From Streptomyces sp. NRRL F-5727 (GTDB lineage: Bacteria; Actinomycetota; Actinomycetes; Streptomycetales; Streptomycetaceae): 19,563 nucleotides of DNA. Below are positions 9,644-17,855 of this stretch, piece by piece. The stretch covers positions 1 through 19,563 of the forward strand of contig NZ_JOGX01000101.1 in NCBI RefSeq assembly GCF_000719555.1. The letters run 5' to 3'. The first letter of the stretch is position 1. Every line of letters starts with the position of its first letter. A program made the position numbers and the translations under genes. The notes below the pieces were generated by a model. That model worked only from the letters and a program-made list of their open reading frames with translations. It was not told the origin of the DNA and did not search any database.

Positions 9644-12463
9644 ATGGCTTCACGTACGTCCGGCAAGGGTTCTCAGGGCACCGCACCATCGCGCGCCGGC
9701 CGGACGACGGGCGGCGCGAAGAAGGCGGCCGCCAAGTCCACGGCGAAGTCTCCGGCCAAACCGCCGGCGAAGAAGGCGGCGGCCAAGAAGGCCGCGCCCG
9801 CCAAGCGCGCGCCCGCGAAGAAGGCCGCGGCGAAGCGGCCCGCGGCCCGGCCTGCGCCGTCCCCGACCGGGGGCGTGTACAAGGTGGCGCGGGGTGCCGC
9901 GCACGGTGTCGGCGCGATGTTCCGGGGGATAGGGCGGGGCGCCAAGGGGCTCGACCCCGTCCACCGCAAGGACGGCCTCGCGCTGCTGCTGCTCGCCGCC
10001 GCGCTGATCGTCGCCGCCGGCACCTGGTCCCATCTGGAGAACCCGGTCGGCGACCTGGTCGAGATGCTGGTCACCGGAGCCTTCGGCCGGCTCGACCTGC
10101 TGGTGCCGCTGCTGCTGGGCGGCATCTCCTTCCGGCTCTTCTGCTATCCGGAGCGGCCCGAGGCCAACGGCCGGATCGTCATCGGGTTGTCCGCCCTCGT
10201 CATCGGCGTCCTCGGGCAGGTCCACATCGCCTGCGGTGCGCCGGGCCGGGACGCCGGCTCGGAGGCCATGCAGGACGCGGGCGGACTGATCGGCTGGGCC
10301 TCGTCCCAGCCGCTGGTCTTCATGATGGGGGAGGCGCTGGCCGTCCCCCTGCTGGTGCTGCTCACCCTCTTCGGGCTGCTCGTCGTCACCGCCACCCCGG
10401 TCAACGCGATCCCGCAGCGGCTGCGCGCCCTCGGCGTCCGGCTCGGACTCGTCGAGCCCGCGTACGAGGAGACCGCCGAGGAGTACGCGGACCAGGAGCC
10501 GTACGAGGAGGACTGGCGGGAGGCGCCGCCGCGGGCCGCCCGGCCGGTCCGGCGCCGCACCGGCGGTCCGGCCGATCCGTACGACGTGGACCGGGCCGAG
10601 GCGGAGGCGCTGGACCGGCGCGGGCGCACCGCCCGGCCCCGGACGGCGGCGCCCGAGCACGACCACGGTCTGGACCCGGTGGACGTGGCCGCCGCGGCGG
10701 CGGCCGCGCTCGACGGCGCGGTGCTGAACGGGATGCCGCCGTCGCCGCTGGTGGCCGACCTGACCCGGGACGTGACCGCCGAGCGGGACGCCGCGCTCGC
10801 GGGGGCCGGCGGGGCGACGGACGGGGCCACCGGGCCCGTACCGCCGGTGCCGAAGTCGCCGCCGAACGTGCCGACCGCGCGGTGCGCCGACAAGCGGCCG
10901 GCGGGTGGGCCCGTACCCGATCTGACCAAGCCGGCGCCGGAGCCCACCGATCTGCCGCCGCGGGCCGAACAGCTCCAGCTGTCCGGTGACATCACCTACT
11001 CGCTGCCCTCGCTGGACCTGCTGGAGCGGGGCGGGCCGGGGAAGACCCGGTCGGCGGCGAACGACGCCGTCGTCGACGCGCTGTCGAACGTCTTCCTGGA
11101 GTTCAAGGTGGACGCGGCCGTCACCGGCTTCACCCGCGGTCCGACGGTCACCCGGTACGAGGTCGAGCTCGGGCCCGCCGTGAAGGTCGAGAAGATCACC
11201 GCCCTGACGAAGAACATCGCCTACGCGGTGGCCTCGCCCGACGTGCGGATCATCTCGCCGATCCCCGGCAAGTCCGCGGTCGGCATCGAGATCCCCAACA
11301 GCGACCGCGAGATGGTCAACCTCGGGGACGTGCTGCGGCTCGCGGACGCGGCCGGGGACGAGCACCCGATGCTGGTCGCGCTCGGCAAGGACGTCGAGGG
11401 CGGCTACGTGATGGCCAACCTGGCGAAGATGCCGCACGTCCTGGTCGCCGGCGCCACCGGCTCCGGCAAGTCCTCGTGCATCAACTGCCTGATCACCTCG
11501 GTGATGATAAGGGCGACCCCGGAGGACGTCCGGATGGTGCTCGTCGACCCCAAGCGGGTCGAGCTCACCGCCTACGAGGGCATCCCGCACCTGATCACCC
11601 CGATCATCACCAACCCCAAGCGGGCCGCCGAGGCCCTCCAGTGGGTGGTGCGCGAGATGGACCTGCGCTACGACGACCTGGCCGCCTTCGGCTTCCGGCA
11701 CATCGACGACTTCAACCAGGCCATCCGGGACGGCAAGGTGCAGCTGCCGCCCGGCAGCGAGCGCGAGCTCAAGACGTATCCGTACCTCCTGGTGATCGTC
11801 GACGAGCTCGCCGACCTGATGATGGTCGCCCCCCGGGACGTCGAGGACGCCATCGTCCGCATCACCCAGTTGGCCCGCGCGGCCGGCATCCACCTGGTGC
11901 TCGCCACCCAGCGGCCCTCGGTGGACGTCGTCACCGGTCTGATCAAGGCGAACGTGCCGTCCCGGCTGGCCTTCGCCACCTCCTCGCTCGCCGACAGCCG
12001 GGTCATCCTCGACCAGCCCGGCGCCGAGAAGCTCATCGGCAAGGGCGACGGCCTCTTCCTGCCGATGGGCGCGAACAAGCCGACCCGCATGCAGGGCGCC
12101 TTCGTCACCGAGGCCGAGGTCGCGGCCGTCGTGCAGCACTGCAAGGACCAGATGACGCCGGTCTTCCGGGACGACGTCACCGTCGGCACCAAGCAGAAGA
12201 AGGAGATCGACGAGGAGATCGGCGACGACCTCGACCTGCTGTGTCAGGCGGCCGAGCTGGTCGTCTCGACGCAGTTCGGCTCGACCTCGATGCTCCAGCG
12301 GAAGCTGCGGGTGGGCTTCGCGAAGGCCGGCCGGCTGATGGACCTGATGGAGTCGCGGAACATCGTGGGCCCGAGCGAGGGCTCCAAGGCGCGGGACGTC
12401 CTCGTCAAGCCGGACGAGCTGGACGGGGTGCTCGCGGTGATCCGCGGCGAGTCGGCGGAGTGA
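9644..12463 (+). CDS. ftsK: FtsK/SpoIIIE DNA translocase
   Basis: 939 aa, complete. A Lys/Ala/Pro-rich basic tail (about 25-72) precedes four membrane segments (about 111-129, 146-168, 177-197, 225-252). A long acidic and Pro/Ala/Arg-rich linker follows (about 262-460). The motor domain has Walker A GATGSGKS (603-610, K609) and Walker B LLVIVDELADL (D720, E721), and the winged-helix gamma domain lies at about 865-935 (DLLCQAAELVV, FGSTSMLQRKLRVGF), the part that reads polar DNA motifs in this family. The family pumps chromosomes through closing septa; in Streptomyces it acts in sporulation septation. The ATG at 9644 starts the MASRTSG sequence. It has no ribosome site but a -10-like hexamer seven bases upstream. 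The in-frame codon at 9575 adds only non-homologous-looking residues. Confidence 0.95.
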   Translation: MASRTSGKGSQGTAPSRAGRTTGGAKKAAAKSTAKSPAKPPAKKAAAKKAAPAKRAPAKKAAAKRPAARPAPSPTGGVYKVARGAAHGVGAMFRGIGRGAKGLDPVHRKDGLALLLLAAALIVAAGTWSHLENPVGDLVEMLVTGAFGRLDLLVPLLLGGISFRLFCYPERPEANGRIVIGLSALVIGVLGQVHIACGAPGRDAGSEAMQDAGGLIGWASSQPLVFMMGEALAVPLLVLLTLFGLLVVTATPVNAIPQRLRALGVRLGLVEPAYEETAEEYADQEPYEEDWREAPPRAARPVRRRTGGPADPYDVDRAEAEALDRRGRTARPRTAAPEHDHGLDPVDVAAAAAAALDGAVLNGMPPSPLVADLTRDVTAERDAALAGAGGATDGATGPVPPVPKSPPNVPTARCADKRPAGGPVPDLTKPAPEPTDLPPRAEQLQLSGDITYSLPSLDLLERGGPGKTRSAANDAVVDALSNVFLEFKVDAAVTGFTRGPTVTRYEVELGPAVKVEKITALTKNIAYAVASPDVRIISPIPGKSAVGIEIPNSDREMVNLGDVLRLADAAGDEHPMLVALGKDVEGGYVMANLAKMPHVLVAGATGSGKSSCINCLITSVMIRATPEDVRMVLVDPKRVELTAYEGIPHLITPIITNPKRAAEALQWVVREMDLRYDDLAAFGFRHIDDFNQAIRDGKVQLPPGSERELKTYPYLLVIVDELADLMMVAPRDVEDAIVRITQLARAAGIHLVLATQRPSVDVVTGLIKANVPSRLAFATSSLADSRVILDQPGAEKLIGKGDGLFLPMGANKPTRMQGAFVTEAEVAAVVQHCKDQMTPVFRDDVTVGTKQKKEIDEEIGDDLDLLCQAAELVVSTQFGSTSMLQRKLRVGFAKAGRLMDLMESRNIVGPSEGSKARDVLVKPDELDGVLAVIRGESAE

Positions 12464-12540
12464 GGCGAGCGACCGGGCGGGAGGCGTGGGGCGGTCGGGC
12501 CGGGGTATCCGTTCGAGACCGGGCCGAGACTCACTCGTAA

Positions 12541-12564
12541 GGGAACCGGGGGCAACCGTTTCCC
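12541..12564 (+). terminator. Possible terminator hairpin after ftsK
   Basis: GGGAA-C-CGG (12541-12549) pairs with CCG-T-TTCCC (12556-12564), eight pairs with one mismatch and a six-base loop, 78 bases after the ftsK stop. A second small hairpin, GGGACA/TGTCCC (12590-12607), follows. Neither has a T tract. The 262-base ftsK-to-RodZ gap otherwise holds only the promoter at 12655-12685. Confidence 0.4.
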
Positions 12565-12654
12565 CTGGCCGTACGTCAAGTTGGACGGAGGGACAGAAGG
12601 ATGTCCCATCCTCGCGAAGTACAGCCTCATGGCGTACAAACCGAACCCGCCCGG

Positions 12655-12685
12655 TTGCCCCACCCTTTCGTACCACCCATAGACT
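12655..12685 (+). promoter_or_regulatory. Candidate promoter of the RodZ-like gene
   Basis: TTGCCC (12655-12660) and TAGACT (12680-12685) are 19 bases apart. TAGACT is a good actinobacterial vegetative -10; the -35 is partial and the spacer slightly long. The predicted start near 12692 gives a leader of about 34 bases containing GAAAGG before the GTG. Confidence 0.45.
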
Positions 12686-12725
12686 GAACGTCCAGCAGGT
12701 GGCTACACGCTCGAAAGGCGCTCTC

Positions 12726-13547
12726 GTGTCCATCGGCAACTCCCCCGAAGACGACCGGACGTTCCCGTCAGACGACCGGGAACCGATCGGTCGCACCCTT
12801 CAGCAGGCCCGCATCGCCGCCGGCCTCAGCGTCGAAGAGGTCAGCGCCTCCACCCGTGTCCGGATCCCGATCGTGCACGGCATCGAGGAGGACGACTTCT
12901 CGCGCTGCGGCGGCGACGTCTACGCGCGCGGTCACATCCGTACGCTCGCGCGCGCCGTCGGGCTCGATCCGGCTCCGCTGATCGAGCGGTACGACGCCGA
13001 GCACGGTGGCCGTCCCTCGCCCACCCCCGCCGCCCCGCTCTTCGAGGCGGAACGTATCCGCCCCGAGCCCCGGCGGCCCAACTGGACCGCGGCCATGGTC
13101 GCGGCGATCGTCGCCGTCGTCGGCTTCGTCGGCTTCACCATGTTCAACGGCACCGAGGCCCCGAAGGGGACCACGGCCGCCGAGGGCGGTCCGGCCCCCG
13201 CCCCGGAGAAGGCGACCTCCGCCGCCAAGCCCAAGCCGGTCAAGCCCGCCCCGAAGCCGACCGAGAGCGCCATCGCGGCCGTCCCGGCCGACAAGGTCAC
13301 GGTCAAGCTCACCGCCGACGGCAAGAGCTGGATCTCGGCCAAGGCGTCCGACGGCAAGATGCTCTTCGACGGCTTCCTCCAGGAGGGCGACACCAAGACC
13401 TTCCAGGACGACGAGCAGGTCGACCTCGTCCTCGGCAACGCCGGCGCGATCGAGCTCTACGTGAACGGCAAGAAGGTCTCCGAGAAGTTCGAGGACGGCC
13501 AGGTGGAGCGGCTCAGCTACACCAAGGGCGACCCCGAGGCCGGCTGA
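12726..13547 (+). CDS. RodZ-like helix-turn-helix membrane protein (HTH_25, DUF4115)
   Basis: 273 aa. An N-terminal HTH_25-type domain (about 17-85; GRTLQQARIAAGLSVEEVS, then TRVRIPIVHGIEEDDF and GHIRTLARAVG) is followed by a single membrane helix near 120-140, a Pro/Lys/Ala-rich linker, and a C-terminal DUF4115-like beta domain (about 185-270). This is the RodZ architecture: cytoplasmic HTH, one membrane pass, exterior beta domain. RodZ anchors the MreB cytoskeleton in rods; in Streptomyces the exact role is unclear. GTG 12726 is chosen for the GAAAGG about six bases upstream and the MSIGNSPEDD-type N-terminus. The frame stays open further upstream without a better start. It lies between ftsK and rimO, with its own candidate promoter and a following terminator. 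Confidence 0.85.
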   Translation: MSIGNSPEDDRTFPSDDREPIGRTLQQARIAAGLSVEEVSASTRVRIPIVHGIEEDDFSRCGGDVYARGHIRTLARAVGLDPAPLIERYDAEHGGRPSPTPAAPLFEAERIRPEPRRPNWTAAMVAAIVAVVGFVGFTMFNGTEAPKGTTAAEGGPAPAPEKATSAAKPKPVKPAPKPTESAIAAVPADKVTVKLTADGKSWISAKASDGKMLFDGFLQEGDTKTFQDDEQVDLVLGNAGAIELYVNGKKVSEKFEDGQVERLSYTKGDPEAG

Positions 13548-13561
13548 CCGGTGCGTCCGGT

Positions 13562-13603
13562 GTGACCTCCGTCGCGCAGGTGAACCCTGAGCGACGGGGT
13601 CAC
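13562..13603 (+). terminator. Terminator hairpin after the RodZ-like gene
   Basis: A 13-bp stem with a single bulged T (13562-13575 with 13591-13603) begins 14 bases after the stop. The loop can close further through CAGG/CCTG. It ends 13 bases before the rimO -10 hexamer, so terminator and promoter are directly abutted. Confidence 0.8.
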
Positions 13604-13616
13604 GTCCGGGACGAAG

Positions 13617-13622
13617 TAGTCT
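13617..13622 (+). promoter_or_regulatory. Candidate -10 of a leaderless rimO transcript
   Basis: TAGTCT lies seven bases before the rimO ATG (13630), and no ribosome site precedes that ATG. The -35 window (13593-13599) falls in the 3' arm of the preceding terminator and has no good TTGACA match, so this rests on the -10 and its spacing alone. Confidence 0.4.
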
Positions 13623-13629
13623 TGAGTCC

Positions 13630-15153
13630 ATGCCCGAACGCCGTACCGTCGCCCTTGTCACTCTCGGCTGCGCCCGTAACGAGGTGGACTCGGAGGAGCT
13701 CGCAGGCCGCTTGGCAGCGGACGGCTGGGAGCTCGTCGAGAACGCCGAGGAAGCGGACGTCGCCGTCGTCAACACCTGCGGCTTCGTCGAAGCCGCCAAG
13801 AAGGACTCCGTCGACGCCCTCCTCGAAGCCAATGATCTGAAGGACCACGGCCGCACCCAGGCCGTCGTCGCCGTCGGCTGCATGGCCGAGCGCTACGGCA
13901 AGGAGCTGGCCGAGGCGCTCCCCGAGGCCGACGGCGTGCTCGGCTTCGACGACTACGCCGACATCTCCAACCGCCTCCAGACCATCCTCAGCGGCGGCAG
14001 TGTCGAGGCGCACACCCCGCGTGACCGGCGCAAGCTCCTCCCGCTCTCCCCGGTCGACCGCCAGCAGGCCGCCGCCGAGGTCGCCCTCCCGGGCCACGGA
14101 GCCGCCGAGGAGCCGCAGAACGTCCCGGGCGACCTGCCCGAGGGCCTCGCGCCCGCCTCCGGCCCGCGCGCGCCGCTCCGCCGCCGTCTCGACCGCAGCC
14201 CCGTCGCCTCCGTGAAGCTGGCCTCCGGCTGCGACCGCCGCTGCTCCTTCTGCGCCATCCCGTCCTTCCGCGGCAGCTTCGTCTCCCGCCGTCCCTCGGA
14301 CGTGCTCAACGAGACGCGGTGGCTCGCCGAGCAGGGCGTCAAGGAGATCATGCTGGTCTCCGAGAACAACACCTCGTACGGCAAGGACCTCGGCGACATC
14401 CGCCTCCTGGAGGGCCTGCTGCCCGAGCTCGCCGCCGTCGACGGCATCGAGCGCGTCCGCGTCAGCTACCTCCAGCCGGCCGAGATGCGCCCCGGCCTGA
14501 TCGACGTGCTGACCTCCACCGACAAGGTCGTGCCCTACTTCGACCTGTCGTTCCAGCACAGCGCCCCGGACGTGCTGCGCGCCATGCGCCGCTTCGGCGA
14601 CACCGACCGCTTCCTCGACCTGCTCGCGACGATCCGCGAGAAGGCCCCGACGGCCGGTGCCCGCTCCAACTTCATCGTCGGCTTCCCCGGCGAGACCGAG
14701 GCCGACTTCGCCGAGCTGGAACGCTTCATCACCCACGCCCGGCTCGACGCCATCGGCGTCTTCGGCTACTCCGACGAGGACGGCACCGAGGCCGCCACGT
14801 ACGAGCACAAGCTCGACCAGGAGGTCGTGGACGCGCGTCTCGCCCACCTCTCCCGGCTCGCCGAGGAGCTCACGGCGCAGCGCGCCGAGGAGCGGATCGG
14901 AGAGATGCTGGAGGTACTGGTGGAGTCCGAGGACGAGGAGGACGGCTGGATCGGCCGCGCCGCCCACCAGGCTCCGGAGACGGACGGACAGGTCTACCTC
15001 GTCGACGGTGGCGGTGCACGCCTGGACCTGGCTCCGGGCCGTATGGTCAGGGCGAAGGTCGTGGGCACCGAGGGCGTCGACCTCGTGGCGGAGTACTGCG
15101 ACGTGCTGGGGAGCGACCCCCAGACCCCCGTTGCCGAGGAGGTGGGCAGATGA
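13630..15153 (+). CDS. rimO: Ribosomal protein S12 methylthiotransferase RimO
   Basis: 507 aa. It adds a methylthio group to the conserved aspartate of ribosomal protein S12, using two iron-sulfur clusters and S-adenosylmethionine. The N-terminal UPF0004 domain carries C14 ([12 protein letters not shown]), C50 (NTCGF) and C84 (GCMAE). The radical-SAM cluster motif CxxxCxxC is C201, C205, C208 (GCDRRCSFC), and a TRAM domain occupies about 430-500. The CARNEVDSE form of the first motif favours RimO over the tRNA enzyme MiaB. About 60 extra residues (near 128-190) sit between the first domain and the radical-SAM core. It is the first gene of a rimO-pgsA-cinA operon; its TGA overlaps the pgsA ATG. 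Confidence 0.95.
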   Translation: MPERRTVALVTLGCARNEVDSEELAGRLAADGWELVENAEEADVAVVNTCGFVEAAKKDSVDALLEANDLKDHGRTQAVVAVGCMAERYGKELAEALPEADGVLGFDDYADISNRLQTILSGGSVEAHTPRDRRKLLPLSPVDRQQAAAEVALPGHGAAEEPQNVPGDLPEGLAPASGPRAPLRRRLDRSPVASVKLASGCDRRCSFCAIPSFRGSFVSRRPSDVLNETRWLAEQGVKEIMLVSENNTSYGKDLGDIRLLEGLLPELAAVDGIERVRVSYLQPAEMRPGLIDVLTSTDKVVPYFDLSFQHSAPDVLRAMRRFGDTDRFLDLLATIREKAPTAGARSNFIVGFPGETEADFAELERFITHARLDAIGVFGYSDEDGTEAATYEHKLDQEVVDARLAHLSRLAEELTAQRAEERIGEMLEVLVESEDEEDGWIGRAAHQAPETDGQVYLVDGGGARLDLAPGRMVRAKVVGTEGVDLVAEYCDVLGSDPQTPVAEEVGR

Positions 15154-15824
15154 CCGGAGTCCCGGCATCCGCGACGGGCGGGACCGGAAGGCCCGCGCCC
15201 CGCGGCAAGCTGGGCACGGCGGCCGTGAACCCCGTCAGCGTGTGGAACATCGCCAACATCCTCACCATGATCCGGCTCGTCCTCGTGCCGGGCTTCGTGG
15301 TGCTGCTCCTCCAGGACGGCGGGCACGACCCGGTCTGGCGGGCCTGGGCGTGGGCGGCGTTCGCCGTCGCCATGATCACGGACGTCTTCGACGGACATCT
15401 GGCCCGCACGTACAACCTGGTCACCGACTTCGGGAAGATCGCCGACCCGATCGCCGACAAGGCGATCATGGCGGCCGGGCTGATCTGTCTGTCGGGCCTC
15501 GGCGATCTGCCCTGGTGGGTGACGGCGGTGATCCTGGCGCGCGAGCTGGGGATCACGCTGATGCGCTTCTGGGTGATCCGGCACGGGGTCATCCCGGCCA
15601 GCCGCGGCGGCAAGATGAAGACGCTCGCCCAGGGCACGGCGGTCGGCATGTACGTGCTGGTGCTCACCGGCCCGCTGGCGACGCTGCGCTTCTGGGTGAT
15701 GGCGGTCGCGGTCGTGCTGACCGTCGTCACCGGTCTGGATTATGTGCGACAGGCGGTCGTCCTGCGGCGCCGCGGGCTCGCGGCCGAGCGGGCCGCCGCC
15801 CGCGCGGAGACGTCGGCGCGATGA
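15150..15824 (+). CDS. pgsA: CDP-diacylglycerol--glycerol-3-phosphate phosphatidyltransferase family protein
   Basis: 224 aa membrane enzyme of the CDP-alcohol phosphatidyltransferase family. The full catalytic motif is present: D78-x2-D81-G82-x2-A85-R86-x8-G95-x3-D99-x3-D103. Several hydrophobic segments follow. The family member at this locus is usually called PgsA, which makes phosphatidylglycerol phosphate. Actinobacteria carry several paralogues with different alcohols (glycerol phosphate, inositol phosphate, phosphatidylglycerol), so the substrate is by analogy only. The ATG overlaps the rimO stop as ATGA and has GAGGAGG six bases upstream, showing translational coupling. Confidence 0.9.
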   Translation: MTGVPASATGGTGRPAPRGKLGTAAVNPVSVWNIANILTMIRLVLVPGFVVLLLQDGGHDPVWRAWAWAAFAVAMITDVFDGHLARTYNLVTDFGKIADPIADKAIMAAGLICLSGLGDLPWWVTAVILARELGITLMRFWVIRHGVIPASRGGKMKTLAQGTAVGMYVLVLTGPLATLRFWVMAVAVVLTVVTGLDYVRQAVVLRRRGLAAERAAARAETSAR

Positions 15825-16342
15825 GCGAGGCGGCCCGGGTGCTCGCCCTGCTCGGGGAGCGGGGCCACACGCTGGCCGCCGCCGAGTCGCTGACCGGCGG
15901 CCTGGTGGCCGCCGAGCTGACCGGGGTGCCCGGGGCCTCCCGGAGTTTCCGCGGCTCCGTGACCGCCTACGCGACCCCCCTCAAGCACGAGCTGCTGGGG
16001 GTGGACGCCGGCCTGCTGAGCGCGCGCGGGGCGGTGGACCCCGAGGTCGCGGTGCAGATGGCACGGGGTGTACGGGACCGGCTGGGCGCCGACTGGGGGA
16101 TGGCGACGACCGGGGTCGCGGGGCCCGATCCGCAGGACGGGCAGCCGGTCGGCACCGTCTACGTGGCGGTCGCGGGACCCGCCACGACAGGCGCGGCGGC
16201 CGGGAAAGTGGTGTCGTTGAGATTGAACGGCGACCGCGCGGAAATCCGTAGAGAGAGTGTGCGGAGCGTGCTGGAACTGCTCCACGCGGAACTCTCGGAA
16301 AATGCGCGGGCACAGGATACGGAACAGAACGGGGGGAATTGA
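15821..16342 (+). CDS. cinA: CinA C-terminal domain protein (nicotinamide-nucleotide amidohydrolase, PncC type)
   Basis: 173 aa, consisting only of the CinA C-terminal domain; the N-terminal molybdopterin-binding-like domain of long CinA proteins is absent. Motifs are AESLTGGLVAAELT (S23) near the N-terminus, GSVTAY, and the later TTGVAGPD and GTVYVAV segments. Single-domain members deamidate nicotinamide mononucleotide to nicotinate mononucleotide in pyridine nucleotide recycling; that activity is inferred from family. The start overlaps the pgsA stop as ATGA, so it is coupled in the rimO operon. In many bacteria, including mycobacteria, the pgsA-clgR neighbourhood is conserved. Confidence 0.9.
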   Translation: MSEAARVLALLGERGHTLAAAESLTGGLVAAELTGVPGASRSFRGSVTAYATPLKHELLGVDAGLLSARGAVDPEVAVQMARGVRDRLGADWGMATTGVAGPDPQDGQPVGTVYVAVAGPATTGAAAGKVVSLRLNGDRAEIRRESVRSVLELLHAELSENARAQDTEQNGGN

Positions 16343-16451
16343 TGTTTGCAGCCCAGAGAGAACACGACATCGCTCCCCGCACGGCCGCGGCGCGAGGCGG
16401 TACGGTGGGGCGTGAAGGATGCGGCTACGCGGTCCGAGGAGGGAGCGACCG

Positions 16452-16835
16452 ATGATCTTGCTCCGTCGCCTGCTGGGTGACGTGCTGCGTCGGCAGCGCC
16501 AGCGCCAGGGCCGTACTCTGCGCGAAGTCTCCTCGTCCGCCCGAGTCTCGCTCGGCTATCTCTCCGAGGTGGAGCGGGGGCAGAAGGAGGCTTCCTCCGA
16601 GCTGCTCTCCGCGATTTGCGACGCGCTGGACGTACGGATGTCCGAGCTCATGCGCGAAGTGAGCGACGAGCTGTCGCTGGCCGAACTGGCCGAGTCGGCG
16701 GCTTCGAGCGAACCGGTGCCGGCGCCGGTCCGTCCGATGCTCAATTCGGTGTCGGTGACGTCGGTGGCCGGTGTGCCCACCGAGCGGGTGACCATCAAGG
16801 CGCCCGCGGAGGCCGTGGACGTCGTCGCCGCCTGA
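16452..16835 (+). CDS. clgR: ClgR, XRE-family activator of clp and lon protease genes
   Basis: 127 aa. A Cro/C1-type helix-turn-helix occupies about 8-66 ([33 protein letters not shown]). A C-terminal low-complexity region ends in VVAA. In S. lividans, ClgR activates clpP1, clpC and lon and is itself degraded by ClpP through its two terminal alanines; those alanines are present here. Position after pgsA-cinA matches the mycobacterial clgR locus (pgsA3-clgR). ATG 16452 is chosen for the GAGGAGGGAG stretch (16436-16445) and the conserved [10 protein letters not shown] start. I saw no clear ClgR operator (GTTCGC/GCGAAC type) in the 109 bases upstream and no firm promoter. A strong terminator follows. 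Confidence 0.92.
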   Translation: MILLRRLLGDVLRRQRQRQGRTLREVSSSARVSLGYLSEVERGQKEASSELLSAICDALDVRMSELMREVSDELSLAELAESAASSEPVPAPVRPMLNSVSVTSVAGVPTERVTIKAPAEAVDVVAA

Positions 16836-16847
16836 AACCGAACGGGT

Positions 16848-16896
16848 CGAAGCCCCGGTCGGCGCCCCCTTGCGGGGGGTGTCGGTCGGGGCTTCG
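16848..16896 (+). terminator. Terminator hairpin after clgR
   Basis: A perfect 10-bp outer stem, CGAAGCCCCG (16848-16857) with CGGGGCTTCG (16887-16896), encloses an inner CCCCC/GGGGG hairpin with a TTGC loop (16865-16878). It starts 12 bases after the clgR stop. Confidence 0.85.
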
Positions 16897-16994
16897 TCGT
16901 GTCGGCGGGCGTATGTGGTGTTTTGTTTGAGATGCCGGGTTCCGGACAGGCGTGCCATGGTGGGGGATACGTACGACTGGTTGGAGAGTTCCGT

Positions 16995-17465
16995 ATGTCT
17001 GTCGTGAAGAGCCCGCTGTCCGACGCCGACCTCAAGACGGTCGGCCACGCCCTCCAGGGAGCCCTGGTCGACCTCCTCGACCTGGCGCTGGTCGCCAAGC
17101 AGGTGCACTGGAACGTCGTCGGACCGCGCTTCCGCTCCGTCCATCTGCAGCTCGACGAGGTGGTGGACACCGCCCGGACGCACTCCGACACGGTGGCCGA
17201 GCGCGCCTCGGCGATCGGGGTCAACCCGGACGGGCGTGCGGCGACGGTGGCCTCCACCAGCGCGATCGGCGCCGTGCCCGAGGGCTGGATCAAGGACGCG
17301 GAGGCCGTGCGGATCCTGGTGGCCTCGCTCGACGCCGTCATCACCCGGATGCGGGAACGGGTGGAGGTCACCGCCGACCCCGATCCCGTCAGCCAGGACA
17401 TCCTCATCGGCCTCACGGCCGACCTCGAGAAGCATTCCTGGATGTTCCAGGCGGAGAGCGCCTAG
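16995..17465 (+). CDS. dps: Dps-family ferritin-like protein (DpsB type)
   Basis: 156 aa, a single four-helix Dps domain without a basic N- or C-terminal tail. The intersubunit ferroxidase ligands are all present at family spacing: H38, H50, D54, D65, E69 (HWNVVG, then SVHLQLDE, then DTVAER). The family forms 12-subunit shells that oxidise and store iron, protecting DNA from peroxide; without basic tails, DNA binding would be weak. By neighbourhood this corresponds to what I recall as DpsB of S. coelicolor. ATG 16995 has GGAGAG six bases upstream. An AT-richer patch (16921-16930) and a GATACGTACG element (16966-16975) lie in the promoter region, but no -35/-10 pair is convincing. Confidence 0.93.
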   Translation: MSVVKSPLSDADLKTVGHALQGALVDLLDLALVAKQVHWNVVGPRFRSVHLQLDEVVDTARTHSDTVAERASAIGVNPDGRAATVASTSAIGAVPEGWIKDAEAVRILVASLDAVITRMRERVEVTADPDPVSQDILIGLTADLEKHSWMFQAESA

Positions 17466-17524
17466 GCGGCCGGGATGGCGGGAGGTGCCGCGCGCGGCGG
17501 CGTCCGCCGGATCGTGCGCGGGGT

Positions 17525-17550
17525 GCGCGCCGGGGTTGACCCCGGTGCGC
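17525..17550 (+). terminator. Terminator hairpin after dps
   Basis: GCGC-G-CCGGGG (17525-17535) pairs with CCCCGG-T-GCGC (17540-17550), eleven pairs counting one G-U, with a TTGA loop. It begins 60 bases after the dps stop and has no T tract. Confidence 0.75.
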
Positions 17551-17600
17551 CCTCCCGCCGGGTGATCCTGCCGGTCTAGCGTCGAGCGCAGGAGGCGGCC

Positions 17601-17855
17601 ATGGTACGGCGACGGGTTCCGCTGGTGACGCTCACGCTGATCGCGGTCGGGCTGGTGGTCGGGGGGCTCTGGTGGTGGGCGGTACTGCGTCTGCTGCTGG
17701 TTCCGGGAGAGTCCGGAGCGGTCGAGGGGGCGGTGGCGGCCGGCGGCTGGGGGCTGAGTCTGTTGCCGGTGCACGTGGCCGCCTCGTCCCGGCCCGCGCG
17801 GCTCACCAGGGCATGGCGACGCCGCCGTTCGGCCGCAGGATCTGACCCGTCGTGA
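17601..17855 (+). CDS. Small membrane protein of unknown function
   Basis: 84 aa. I do not recognise a family. One clear hydrophobic helix with a tryptophan cluster spans about 7-35 (LVTLTLIAVGLVVGG, then LWWWAVLRLLLV) after an Arg-rich start, and a weaker hydrophobic stretch lies at about 41-62. The tail is Arg-rich. Support for it being real: AGGAGG five bases before the ATG, strong GC bias at third positions over its first two thirds, and its place in a gap of the right size. Its last 53 bases overlap the 3' end of the convergent SDR gene, and third-position bias weakens there. A TAGCGT (17577-17582) could be a -10, without a -35. Confidence 0.65.
   Translation: MVRRRVPLVTLTLIAVGLVVGGLWWWAVLRLLLVPGESGAVEGAVAAGGWGLSLLPVHVAASSRPARLTRAWRRRRSAAGSDPS

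Noticed and set aside
12601..12687. A 28-codon frame with GGAGGG and AAGG upstream in the ftsK/RodZ gap
   Set aside because: Only about half of its third positions are G or C, and its stop falls on the TAGACT -10 of the next gene. It looks like intergenic DNA containing a chance start.
17536..17541. TTGACC as a -35 for the small membrane protein gene
   Set aside because: It lies in the loop and stem of the dps terminator hairpin, no TAnnnT hexamer sits 16-19 bases downstream, and TAGCGT is 35 bases away.
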